Shown here in pieces: positions 42,881 through 50,561 of a stretch of 64,000 nt of DNA (position 1 is the stretch's first letter; each line of letters opens with the position of its first letter). Source of the stretch: Defluviicoccus sp. (lineage in GTDB: Bacteria; Pseudomonadota; Alphaproteobacteria; MPNO01); assembly GCA_028820505.1 (NCBI GenBank), contig JAPPIT010000179.1, positions 54,123-118,122 of the forward strand, written 5' to 3'. The position numbers were made by a program, and so were the translations under genes. The notes under the pieces were generated by a model that was given only the letters and a program-made list of their open reading frames with translations, was not told where the DNA came from and did no database searches.

Positions 42881-44098
42881 ATGGCACTAGCGGCACGGCG
42901 GACGCCCGGCCCAACGGTCCCCACCCGCGAGGAGGTCAAGGCCCGCGCCGAGGCGATGATGCCCCTGGTGCGCGAACTGACCTTGAAGGGCGAACGCGAG
43001 GCAAGGGTCGCCGACGAGGTGATCGAGGCGTTCAGGGGCGCCGAAATTCACCGCGCCTTGCAGCCCCGGCGCTATGGCGGCTGGGAGCGCGGCTACGAGA
43101 CGGTGATCGACGTGAGCGCCACGCTCGCGGAAGGGTGTGCGTCGACCGCCTGGGTGTGCGGTCTCTACATGATCCACAACTGGTTGCTGACGCTGTTTCC
43201 CGAGGCCGCCCAGGACGAGATCTGGAGCGGGAACCCGGGCGTCTCGATCTCGGGGTCCTACGCGCCGGCGGGGACCGCCGTGGCGGTCGACGGCGGTTAC
43301 CGCCTGTCCGGACGTTTCAAATTTTCGAGCGGTTGCCCGCACGCCGACTGGAACCTGTGCAGCGCGATGCTTCCGACCGGCGACGGCGAGACGAGGATGC
43401 CCGCCTTCACGCTAATCCCCCGCGCCGACTACGCCATCGACTGGGACAGCTGGGACAATGTCGGGCTGTCGGCGACCGGGTCCTACGACGTGCTGGTCGA
43501 CGATGCGTTCCTGCCCGCGCACCGCGTCCTGCCTTTCGCCGAGGCGACGACCGGGATCGCGCCCGGCCTTCCGGCGCACGACAACCCGATGTACCGCATC
43601 CCCATGCTGGCCTGCGTTCCCTATACCCTCGCGATTCCGCCGGTCGGCGCGGCGCGCGGCGCGCTCGACGCGTTCGTCGAGGAGAACCGCAGCCGCGAGA
43701 CCCGCGGCGCGGTGGTCTCCGGCGGCCGGCAGGTGTCCGATTACCAGACCGTCCAGAAACGCGTCGGCGAGGCCGAGGCGCTGATCGATTCCTGCCTCGT
43801 CGTCGCCTATCGCGACATCGCCGAGACCCAGGAAGAGGTCGCGGCCAACGGGACGGTGTCGCTGGAAACCCGGATGCGCAACCGGCGCAGCCAGTCGTTC
43901 ATCACCCACCAGGCGGTGACCGCCATCGACCTGATCCTCGCATCCGTCGGCGGACGGTCGATGCACGCGAGCCACCCCGTTCAGCGCGCCTGGCGGGACA
44001 TCCACAGCGCGGCGGCGCATATCAGCCTCAACCACGACGCGGTCATGTCGATGATCGGTCAGTACCGTTTCGGCCTGGAGCCGCACGGCCAGTATTGA
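42881..44098 (+). CDS. Class D flavin monooxygenase, possible resorcinol-type hydroxylase oxygenase
   Basis: 405 residues, ATG preceded by GAGGAGAGGCTGG. AEGCASTAWVCGLYMIHNWL, SGRFKFSSGCPHADW and WDNVGLSATGSYDV are HpaB/HsaA-class motifs. In Rhizobium, the resorcinol hydroxylase oxygenase GraA belongs to this class and is clustered with gamma-resorcylate decarboxylase; here the two genes are divergent and 142 bp apart. That context supports resorcinol as substrate, but the flavin reductase, hydroxyquinol dioxygenase and maleylacetate reductase are missing from the window. Confidence 0.78.
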   Translation: MALAARRTPGPTVPTREEVKARAEAMMPLVRELTLKGEREARVADEVIEAFRGAEIHRALQPRRYGGWERGYETVIDVSATLAEGCASTAWVCGLYMIHNWLLTLFPEAAQDEIWSGNPGVSISGSYAPAGTAVAVDGGYRLSGRFKFSSGCPHADWNLCSAMLPTGDGETRMPAFTLIPRADYAIDWDSWDNVGLSATGSYDVLVDDAFLPAHRVLPFAEATTGIAPGLPAHDNPMYRIPMLACVPYTLAIPPVGAARGALDAFVEENRSRETRGAVVSGGRQVSDYQTVQKRVGEAEALIDSCLVVAYRDIAETQEEVAANGTVSLETRMRNRRSQSFITHQAVTAIDLILASVGGRSMHASHPVQRAWRDIHSAAAHISLNHDAVMSMIGQYRFGLEPHGQY

Positions 44099-44140
44099 CG
44101 CCGCGGCCCTTCGCGCGGACAAACCCGCGACGGAGGGTCC

Positions 44141-46171
44141 ATGAATTCAGAGAACCGTTACCCGCATCTCCTGCGGCCGCTCGATGTCGGCCGTACCCGG
44201 CTCGCCAACCGGGTCGCGATGGGGTCGATGCACACGCGGCTCGAGCTCCGCGACAACGCCATCGCGCGCGAGGCCGCCTACTACGCGGCGCGGGCGCGGG
44301 GCGGCACCGGGCTGATCGTGACCGGGGGCTACGCGCCCAATCCTTACGGCCGGATGGACGAGGAAACCCCCGTCCTCGACAGCCTCGACAAGGCGCGGAC
44401 GCTCAGGCCGATCGCGGACGCGGTCCATGAGTACGGCACCAGAATCTGCCTGCAGATCCTCCATGCCGGACGCTACGCGCAGCTCGCCGAGACCGTCGCC
44501 CCGTCGCCCATCCCCACCCGGATCAACAAGGTCGCGCCCCGCGCGCTGACCGCGGCCGAAGTCGAGACCACGATCGAGGATTTCGTGCGGAGCGCCGTTC
44601 TCGCCCGCGAAGCCGGGTTCGACGGGGTCGAGGTGATGGGCTCCGAGGGCTATCTGATCACCCAGTTCTGCGTGTCCGCCACAAACCGGCGCGACGACGG
44701 GTGGGGCGGCGGCTTCGACGAGAGGATCCGTTTCCCGGTCGAGATCGTCCGCCGGATCCGCGAACGCGTCGGCGACGACTTCCTGCTGATCTACCGCATC
44801 TCGGTCCTCGACCTGATCGAGGACGGGCTGACCGGCGACGAGACCGCCGCGCTCGGCCGCGCGGTTGCCGGGGCGGGCGCCGACATCCTGTCGTCCGGCA
44901 TCGGCTGGCACGAGGCCCGCATACCGACCATCGCCAAGGCGGTTCCGCGCGCCGCCTGGGCGCCCTTCGTCGCCAGGCTCAAGCGCGCGGTCGGGATCCC
45001 GATCGTGGTCTCCAACCGCATCAACACGCCCGAGACCGCGGAGGCGATCCTGGCGGCGGGAGACGCCGATCTCGTCGCGCTCGCCCGGCCGCTCCTCGCC
45101 GATCCCGAATTCGTCGCCAAGGCGGCGGCGGGGAGGGCCGACCGGATCAACACCTGCATCGCCTGCAACCAGGCCTGCCTCGACCGGATCTTCCGGTCGG
45201 CCACGGCCACCTGCCTGGTCAATCCCGAGGCCTGCAACGAGTACGACAACGGCGCGGCTTCGCCCGGTCCGGCGAAGCGGGTGGCCGTCGCGGGCGCCGG
45301 TCCGGCCGGACTTGCCGCGGCGGTTGCGGCGGCCGAGTGGGGCCACGCGGTGACGCTGTTCGAAGCCACCGACAGGCTCGGCGGGCAGCTCAACCTCGCC
45401 CGCGCGGTTCCCGGCAAGGAGGAGTTCGACGAGACGATGCGCTACTTCGCCCGGCGGATCGAGGATCTCGGCGTGGAAGTCCGTCTCGGGAGCCCGGCGG
45501 ACTCCGAAGACCTCGGGCGCTTCGATGCCGTCGTGGTCGCCAACGGCGTGCGCCCGCGCCCCTTCGACGTACCGGGCGCCGACCATCCTTCCGTCTGCTC
45601 CTATGTCGACGTGCTGACCGGCCGGGTGACGCCGGGCGACCGGGTCGCCATCGTCGGGGCCGGAGGCGTCGGCTTCGACGTGGCCGAGTACCTGTCGGCG
45701 CCCGCCGCCCCGCCGGAGGATCCGGTCGCCGCGTTCTACGCCGAGTGGGGCGTCGACCCCGATCATCGTTCGCCCGGCGGTCTGGCCCCCGGCGGCGGGG
45801 TTGCCAAAGGCTCCGGCCGCGAAATCTGGATGCTTCAGAGGCGGCCCGGCCGCATGGGCGCGAGTCTCGGGCTGACCACGGGCTGGGTGGTCCGCGCCGC
45901 GCTCGCCGCGCGCGGCGTCAGGATGATCCCCGGTGTCGCCTACCGGCGGGTCGACGATGCCGGGCTCCACGTCGCCGTCGAGGGAACGGACCGGGTGCTG
46001 GAGGTCGACACGGTCGTCGTCTGCGCGGGGCAGGAGCCCGACCGCGGCCTCGCCGACGCGCTGGCGGCGTCCGGCGTGCCGGTCCATGTCGTCGGCGGCG
46101 CCCGCGAGGCGGCGGGCCTCGACGCCTTCCGCGCGATCGAGGAGGGCCGCGCGGCCGGGCTCGCGATCTAG
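44141..46171 (+). CDS. Old-yellow-enzyme/2,4-dienoyl-CoA reductase-like flavoprotein (FMN-4Fe4S-FAD)
   Basis: 676 residues, the length of FadH/trimethylamine dehydrogenase-type proteins. N-terminal FMN TIM barrel (about 1-340), CIACNQACLDRIFRSATATCLVNP carrying the four Cys of a [4Fe-4S] site, then an NAD(P)/FAD domain starting VAGAGPAGLAAAVAAAEWGH and a second nucleotide motif IVGAGGVGFDVAEYL. Reduces a C=C bond or oxidises an amine. Downstream of the class D monooxygenase by 42 bp. Convergent with the BASS gene: both stops lie in one CTAG. Confidence 0.9.
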   Translation: MNSENRYPHLLRPLDVGRTRLANRVAMGSMHTRLELRDNAIAREAAYYAARARGGTGLIVTGGYAPNPYGRMDEETPVLDSLDKARTLRPIADAVHEYGTRICLQILHAGRYAQLAETVAPSPIPTRINKVAPRALTAAEVETTIEDFVRSAVLAREAGFDGVEVMGSEGYLITQFCVSATNRRDDGWGGGFDERIRFPVEIVRRIRERVGDDFLLIYRISVLDLIEDGLTGDETAALGRAVAGAGADILSSGIGWHEARIPTIAKAVPRAAWAPFVARLKRAVGIPIVVSNRINTPETAEAILAAGDADLVALARPLLADPEFVAKAAAGRADRINTCIACNQACLDRIFRSATATCLVNPEACNEYDNGAASPGPAKRVAVAGAGPAGLAAAVAAAEWGHAVTLFEATDRLGGQLNLARAVPGKEEFDETMRYFARRIEDLGVEVRLGSPADSEDLGRFDAVVVANGVRPRPFDVPGADHPSVCSYVDVLTGRVTPGDRVAIVGAGGVGFDVAEYLSAPAAPPEDPVAAFYAEWGVDPDHRSPGGLAPGGGVAKGSGREIWMLQRRPGRMGASLGLTTGWVVRAALAARGVRMIPGVAYRRVDDAGLHVAVEGTDRVLEVDTVVVCAGQEPDRGLADALAASGVPVHVVGGAREAAGLDAFRAIEEGRAAGLAI

Positions 46172-47022
46172 GCCGGCCCCCGCCTCAGCACGGCGATATA
46201 GATCAGCGCGGTCGCGAACATGATCAGGCTGTAGGTCGCCGCCGGCACGGTCGCGAGCCCGCTGCCGAACAGGAGAACCGCGACCGCGATGGCGAGCGTC
46301 CCGTTCTGCAGCCCGCACTCGATGGCGATGGCGATGCGCTGGGTCGGGCCGGTGGCGAACGCCCGGGCGAGAAGCCAGGCGATCGTCATCATCAGCAGGT
46401 TGAGGACGAGCGTGACCAGCCCGGCCTGCGCGAAATAGGGGACGATGTTGGCGCGTTGATCGTAGATCGCGCCGGCGAGCACGAGCACGAACAGCACCGT
46501 CGAAATCTTGCGGGCCGCCGGTTCGAACCGCAGCGCGAAGCTCTCCGCGAACCGGCGGACGATCAGGCCGATCAGAACCGGAACGGCGACGATCAGGAAG
46601 ACGCCGAGCGCCGTGCCGGCGACGGAAATGTCCTTGCCCGCCTGCTCTCCGATGAACTCGCCGTATGCGAAGACCACGATGACCGGGATGGTGATCACGC
46701 TCACCAGGCTGATCACCGCGGTCAGGGAGATCGACAGCGCCACATCGCCGCGCGCGAACGCCGTCAGGATGTTGGAAGTCACGCCGCCCGGCGCGGCGGC
46801 GATGATCATCAGGCCGAGCGCGAGCTCCGGCATCATCGGCCAGACGCTTGCGAGGGCGAACGCCACGACGGGCAGCACGACGATCTGCGATACGGCGCCG
46901 ACGGCGAAGTCGCGCGGACGGCGCACCACCCGGGCGAAATCGTCGAAGGTAAGGCCCAGCCCGAGCGCGAGCATGATGAAGGCGAGCGCGAGCGGTAGAA
47001 CGATGTCCACGAGGAAACCCAT
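46168..47022 (-). CDS. Bile acid:sodium symporter (BASS) family transporter
   Basis: 284 residues, about nine hydrophobic helices. PLALAFIMLALGLGLTFDDF at the N-terminus and APGGVTSNILTAFARGDVALSISLTAV in the middle are typical BASS motifs. Probable sodium-coupled uptake of an organic anion. Shares its stop tetramer CTAG with the convergent flavoprotein gene. Divergent from the CmcJ-like gene. Confidence 0.88.
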   Translation of the reverse strand: MGFLVDIVLPLALAFIMLALGLGLTFDDFARVVRRPRDFAVGAVSQIVVLPVVAFALASVWPMMPELALGLMIIAAAPGGVTSNILTAFARGDVALSISLTAVISLVSVITIPVIVVFAYGEFIGEQAGKDISVAGTALGVFLIVAVPVLIGLIVRRFAESFALRFEPAARKISTVLFVLVLAGAIYDQRANIVPYFAQAGLVTLVLNLLMMTIAWLLARAFATGPTQRIAIAIECGLQNGTLAIAVAVLLFGSGLATVPAATYSLIMFATALIYIAVLRRGPA

Positions 47023-47048
47023 GACGACTCCCGGAAGCGGCCGATCTA

Positions 47049-47077
47049 TGCAAACTACGGTGTACCACTATATTGCA
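47049..47077. promoter_or_regulatory. Putative operator between divergent BASS and CmcJ-like genes
   Basis: Imperfect 29-bp dyad: TGCAA...TTGCA outer arms and a GGTGTACC core, overlapping a TATATT sequence. GGTnTACC-type palindromes are commonly bound by GntR-type regulators; no such gene is nearby. Confidence 0.4.
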
Positions 47078-47135
47078 TGGCGAAACGTCGCGAACGGTCG
47101 TGCGTTCGCAAGAGCCCCGGCGAGAAAGGAAGAGA

Positions 47136-48005
47136 ATGACCCAGGTCGCGCAGTCGAGTTCCGCTCCCGCCGGAGCCGATGTGGTGGCGGCGCTCACCTT
47201 CATCGTGCCGCAGGACACCAAGCCCGTGTTCCACAGCACCGCGCTTACTGGCGGCACGCAGAAGCTGTTCTTCGAGACCGAGTCCATCGAGGTGCCGATC
47301 GCCGACATGCGCCCCTTGTCGGAAGACCTGTCGATCGACCGCGAAGGGTTCGAGCTCCTGCGCCATGCGACAGTGGTTGCCGACCTCTATGACGACGACG
47401 CGATCGAGAACCTCTACTACCCCGAAATCGAGGCGCTTCTGAATAAGCGGTTCGGCGCGGACCGGGCCGTGGTCTTCGATGCCACGCGGCGGTCCGACGG
47501 CGAAGAAGGCGCGTCCAACCCGGACGGGCTGCGCGGACCGGCCCTTCGCGTCCATGTCGATTACACCGTGAAGAGCGGGCCGCAGCGCGTCGCCGACATA
47601 CTGGGCGAGGACGAAGCCCAACGACTCGCCGAGAGCGAGGCCCACATCGTCCAGGTCAATGTCTGGCGCCCGATCTCGGGTCCGGTGCGGCGTTCGCCGC
47701 TGGCGCTTGCCGACGCGTCCTCCGTCGGAGCCGGGGAGCTGATCGCCACCGACCAGGTGTTTCCCGACCGGATCGGCGAGATCTACCAGTTGGCCCATGC
47801 GCCCACGCAGCGCTGGTACTACGCGCCGGAAATCGCGCCCGACGAGGTTCTGCTGATCAAGGGCTGGGACAGCATCGACGACGGCCGCGCCCGCTTCACC
47901 CCGCACGGCGCCTTCTCGTTCGCCGAAACGCCCGCCGATGCGCCGGCGCGCGAAAGCATCGAGGTCCGGGCGCTGGTCGTGATAGAGAACGCCGAGGCGG
48001 CCTGA
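47136..48005 (+). CDS. CmcJ/NvfI-family oxidoreductase-like protein
   Basis: 289 residues, ATG preceded by GAGAAAGGAAGAGA. Segments LYDDDAIENLYYPEIEALL, VFDATRRSD, LRVHVDYTVKSGPQRV, VNVWRPISGPVRRSPLALAD and YYAPEIAPDEVLLIKGWDS are the CmcJ/AsaB family pattern, with the His-x-Asp element found in non-haem iron and 2-oxoglutarate enzymes. Members occur in fungal and bacterial secondary metabolism and in environmental alphaproteobacteria; biochemical role in bacteria is poorly known. Confidence 0.8.
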   Translation: MTQVAQSSSAPAGADVVAALTFIVPQDTKPVFHSTALTGGTQKLFFETESIEVPIADMRPLSEDLSIDREGFELLRHATVVADLYDDDAIENLYYPEIEALLNKRFGADRAVVFDATRRSDGEEGASNPDGLRGPALRVHVDYTVKSGPQRVADILGEDEAQRLAESEAHIVQVNVWRPISGPVRRSPLALADASSVGAGELIATDQVFPDRIGEIYQLAHAPTQRWYYAPEIAPDEVLLIKGWDSIDDGRARFTPHGAFSFAETPADAPARESIEVRALVVIENAEAA

Positions 48006-48019
48006 GATATTCGAGACAG

Positions 48020-48094
48020 TGGTGGGCGCGGCTGGGATTGAACCAGCGACCTCTCGCGTGTGAGGCGAGCGCTCTCCCGCTGAGCTACGCGCCC
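48020..48094 (-). tRNA. tRNA-Val, anticodon CAC
   Basis: Cloverleaf with acceptor GGGCGCG/CGCGCCC, D-arm GCTCAGC, anticodon stem CTCGC/GCGAG with loop CTCACAC (anticodon CAC), T-arm with GGTTCAATCC, and encoded CCA. 75 nt including CCA. Confidence 0.95.
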
Positions 48095-48216
48095 AAGGAT
48101 TGGCGGGTATACGGTTCGCCCGCTCCAGGTGTCAAGAAACGGCCCGGAATCGAGTGTTGCAAGCCCCCGCCCCGAAGCCCGACTTCCGATCCCGTGGGCC
48201 ATGCGGACTCCCTGGA

Positions 48217-49065
48217 ATGACGATCGGCAACGCGATACGGGTCGCGCTCGTTTTTCTGATTCTCTCCGGCACGGCGGCGGCATCGGCGGCGGTCGAAGAA
48301 CGCCGGCCCTCCCCCGCGTCGCGCGGCGTCGACCTCGTCTACGCCGTCTATATCGGCGGCATTCACACGGTCGATCTCAATATCCGCCTCACGCTGGGCG
48401 CGGACCGCTACAAGGTGGAACTGTCCTCCCGCATTGACGGTCTCGTCCGCTATCTGCTGCCCTGGTCGCTGCGCGTCCGGTCGAAAGGCCGGGTGGCGGG
48501 GGAACGGCTCGTTCCGGAGTCCGTCCACACGGAGAGTTCCTGGCGCGGGAAGCGGCGCTGGAGGACCCTCGAATACAAGGACGGGCGTCCCGTCGTCGTA
48601 AGCGTCGAGCCCAAGCGCAAGACCCCTCCGATCCCCGCCGAACACCTGCTCGGTTCGGTCGATCTCGCCACCGCGATACTCACCGTCGCACGTGCGGTGC
48701 CGAGCGAACGGTCCTGTTCCCTCAGGGTGCCGGTCTTCGACGGCCGCAGGCGGTTCGACGCGGTGATCGAGGCTCACGGCGAGGACGAGCTGCCGCGAAG
48801 CAGCCGTTCGGCCTATTCGGGCAAGGCCGATGTCTGCGATCTCGCGATCGAGATCCTCCACGGTCGCCGCAAGAAGACCGACTATGGCGGACTCGCGGGC
48901 GGCGAGAAAACCATGACCTTCTGGTTCGCGCGGCTGTTCGACGGCGTCTATCCGTTACCCGTCAGGGTTCAGTTGGACACCGATCTCGGCGCCGTTATCG
49001 GGCATCTGACGAGCGCCAGGATGGAAGGTGCCGGCCAGTCCAGGGTCTACACGCTGCCGCGTTGA
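48217..49065 (+). CDS. DUF3108 domain-containing exported protein
   Basis: 282 residues. Signal peptide (IRVALVFLILSGTAAASA, about 8-25). The mature part, VDLVYAVYIGGIHTVDLNIRL, SSWRGKRRWRTLEYKDGRP and a C-terminal LPVRVQLDTDLGAVIGHLTS, is the DUF3108 pattern, a periplasmic or outer-membrane-associated beta-rich family found upstream of housekeeping genes in alphaproteobacteria. Function unknown. Follows tRNA-Val and precedes glmU by about 106 bp. Confidence 0.82.
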   Translation: MTIGNAIRVALVFLILSGTAAASAAVEERRPSPASRGVDLVYAVYIGGIHTVDLNIRLTLGADRYKVELSSRIDGLVRYLLPWSLRVRSKGRVAGERLVPESVHTESSWRGKRRWRTLEYKDGRPVVVSVEPKRKTPPIPAEHLLGSVDLATAILTVARAVPSERSCSLRVPVFDGRRRFDAVIEAHGEDELPRSSRSAYSGKADVCDLAIEILHGRRKKTDYGGLAGGEKTMTFWFARLFDGVYPLPVRVQLDTDLGAVIGHLTSARMEGAGQSRVYTLPR

Positions 49066-49171
49066 CCGGCAGGCGGCGGCGCGGAGGGCGCGCGGCGAAG
49101 AACATGGCGTCGGATCGGGCTTTGTGGCAGGTTTCCGCGCCAGTCCATGGACGCGAGCCGGTGCCCGCCCG

Positions 49172-50551
49172 ATGAGTGACAGCAACTCCGCCGCCATAGT
49201 GCTCGCCGCGGGCAAGGGCACGCGCATGAAGTCGAACCTGCCCAAGGTTCTCCACCGGATCGGAAACCGGGCAATGGTCGATCACGTGCTCGACCGGCTG
49301 GCCGAGGTGGGGATCGACCGCGTGGCGGTGGTGGTCGGCTCCGGCGCCGAACGCGTCGCGGACGCCGTTTCGCCGGTTCGCACGGCGGTGCAGGATCCGC
49401 CGCTCGGGACCGCCCATGCGGTGCTCGCCGCGCGGGACTTTTTGGACGGTTTCGACGGCGACGTGCTGATCCTGTTCGGCGACACCCCGCTGCTCACCGC
49501 CGACACGATCCGGCACATGCTCGAAATCCTGCGTTCTCCCGCCGATCCGGCGGTCGCGGTGCTGGGCTTCCGGCCGGCCGATACCGCCGAATACGGACGC
49601 CTGATCGTCGACGGGGAAGGGCGGCTCCGGGCGATCGTGGAACACCGCGACGCCGACGAGGAGACCCGCCGGATCGGGTTCTGCAATGCCGGGATCACGG
49701 CGGTCGACGGGCGCCATCTGCTGTCCCTGCTCGGCGCCGTGGGCAACGACAACGCCAAGGGCGAATTTTCCCTGACCGACATCGTCGAGATCGCCCGGTC
49801 GCGGGGGCTCGAATGCGCGGTGACCGAAGTCGCGGATCCCGACGAGGTCATGGGCGTCAATTCGCGTGCCGAACTCGCGGTCGCCGAGGCGGTGTTCCAA
49901 CGCCGCCTGCGGTCCCGGGCGATGGCCGGGGGCGCGACGCTGATCGATCCCGACACCGTCTATTTCAGCCACGACACCGTTCTGGGGCGCGATGTCACGA
50001 TCGGCCCGCAGGTGGTGTTCGGCCCGGGCGTGACCGTGGGCGACGGCGTGACGATCAGGGCGTTTTGCGACATCGAGGGCGCCCGGATTTCCGCCGGAGC
50101 CGTCGTCGGCCCCTTCGCGCGGCTTCGTCCGGGCGCCCGGATCGGGGAAGAGGTCAGTATCGGCAATTTCGTCGAGATCAAGGCCTCGTCGGTGGAGGCC
50201 GGCGCCCGGGTCAACCATTTGAGCTATGTCGGCGACAGCAGGGTCGGCGCGCGGGCGAATATCGGCGCAGGCACCATCACCTGCAACTATGACGGGTTTT
50301 CCAAGGCGGAAACCGACATCGGCGAAGGCGCCTTCATCGGCTCGAACACCGCGCTGGTGGCGCCCGTCACGATCGGAGCCGGCGCGATGGTGGGCGCCGG
50401 CAGCGTGATCGCCAAGGACGTGCCCGCGGACTCCCTCGCGGTGGAGCGGAGCACGCAGAAGGTGAAGGCGGGCTGGGCCGAAGCCTTCCGCGTGCGCCGG
50501 CGCGGCAGGGCGAAGGCGGTCCGGACCGCCGAAACGGGGCCGGACCGCTAG
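49172..50551 (+). CDS. glmU: Bifunctional UDP-N-acetylglucosamine pyrophosphorylase / glucosamine-1-P acetyltransferase
   Basis: 459 residues. N-terminal uridyltransferase: VLAAGKGTRMKSNLPKVLH, DPPLGTAHAV, LFGDTPLL, DIVEIARS. C-terminal left-handed beta-helix acetyltransferase: repeated hexapeptides (VTIGPQVVFGPGVTVGDGV), HLSYVGDSRVG and NIGAGTITCNYDG. Makes UDP-GlcNAc for peptidoglycan and lipid A. Directly upstream of glmS (10 bp), the usual alphaproteobacterial arrangement. Confidence 0.98.
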   Translation: MSDSNSAAIVLAAGKGTRMKSNLPKVLHRIGNRAMVDHVLDRLAEVGIDRVAVVVGSGAERVADAVSPVRTAVQDPPLGTAHAVLAARDFLDGFDGDVLILFGDTPLLTADTIRHMLEILRSPADPAVAVLGFRPADTAEYGRLIVDGEGRLRAIVEHRDADEETRRIGFCNAGITAVDGRHLLSLLGAVGNDNAKGEFSLTDIVEIARSRGLECAVTEVADPDEVMGVNSRAELAVAEAVFQRRLRSRAMAGGATLIDPDTVYFSHDTVLGRDVTIGPQVVFGPGVTVGDGVTIRAFCDIEGARISAGAVVGPFARLRPGARIGEEVSIGNFVEIKASSVEAGARVNHLSYVGDSRVGARANIGAGTITCNYDGFSKAETDIGEGAFIGSNTALVAPVTIGAGAMVGAGSVIAKDVPADSLAVERSTQKVKAGWAEAFRVRRRGRAKAVRTAETGPDR

Positions 50552-50561
50552 GATCGGGCCC

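Noticed and set aside
50552..50561. glmS ribozyme or riboswitch
   Set aside because: Only 10 bp separate glmU and glmS, and the ribozyme is typical of Firmicutes.
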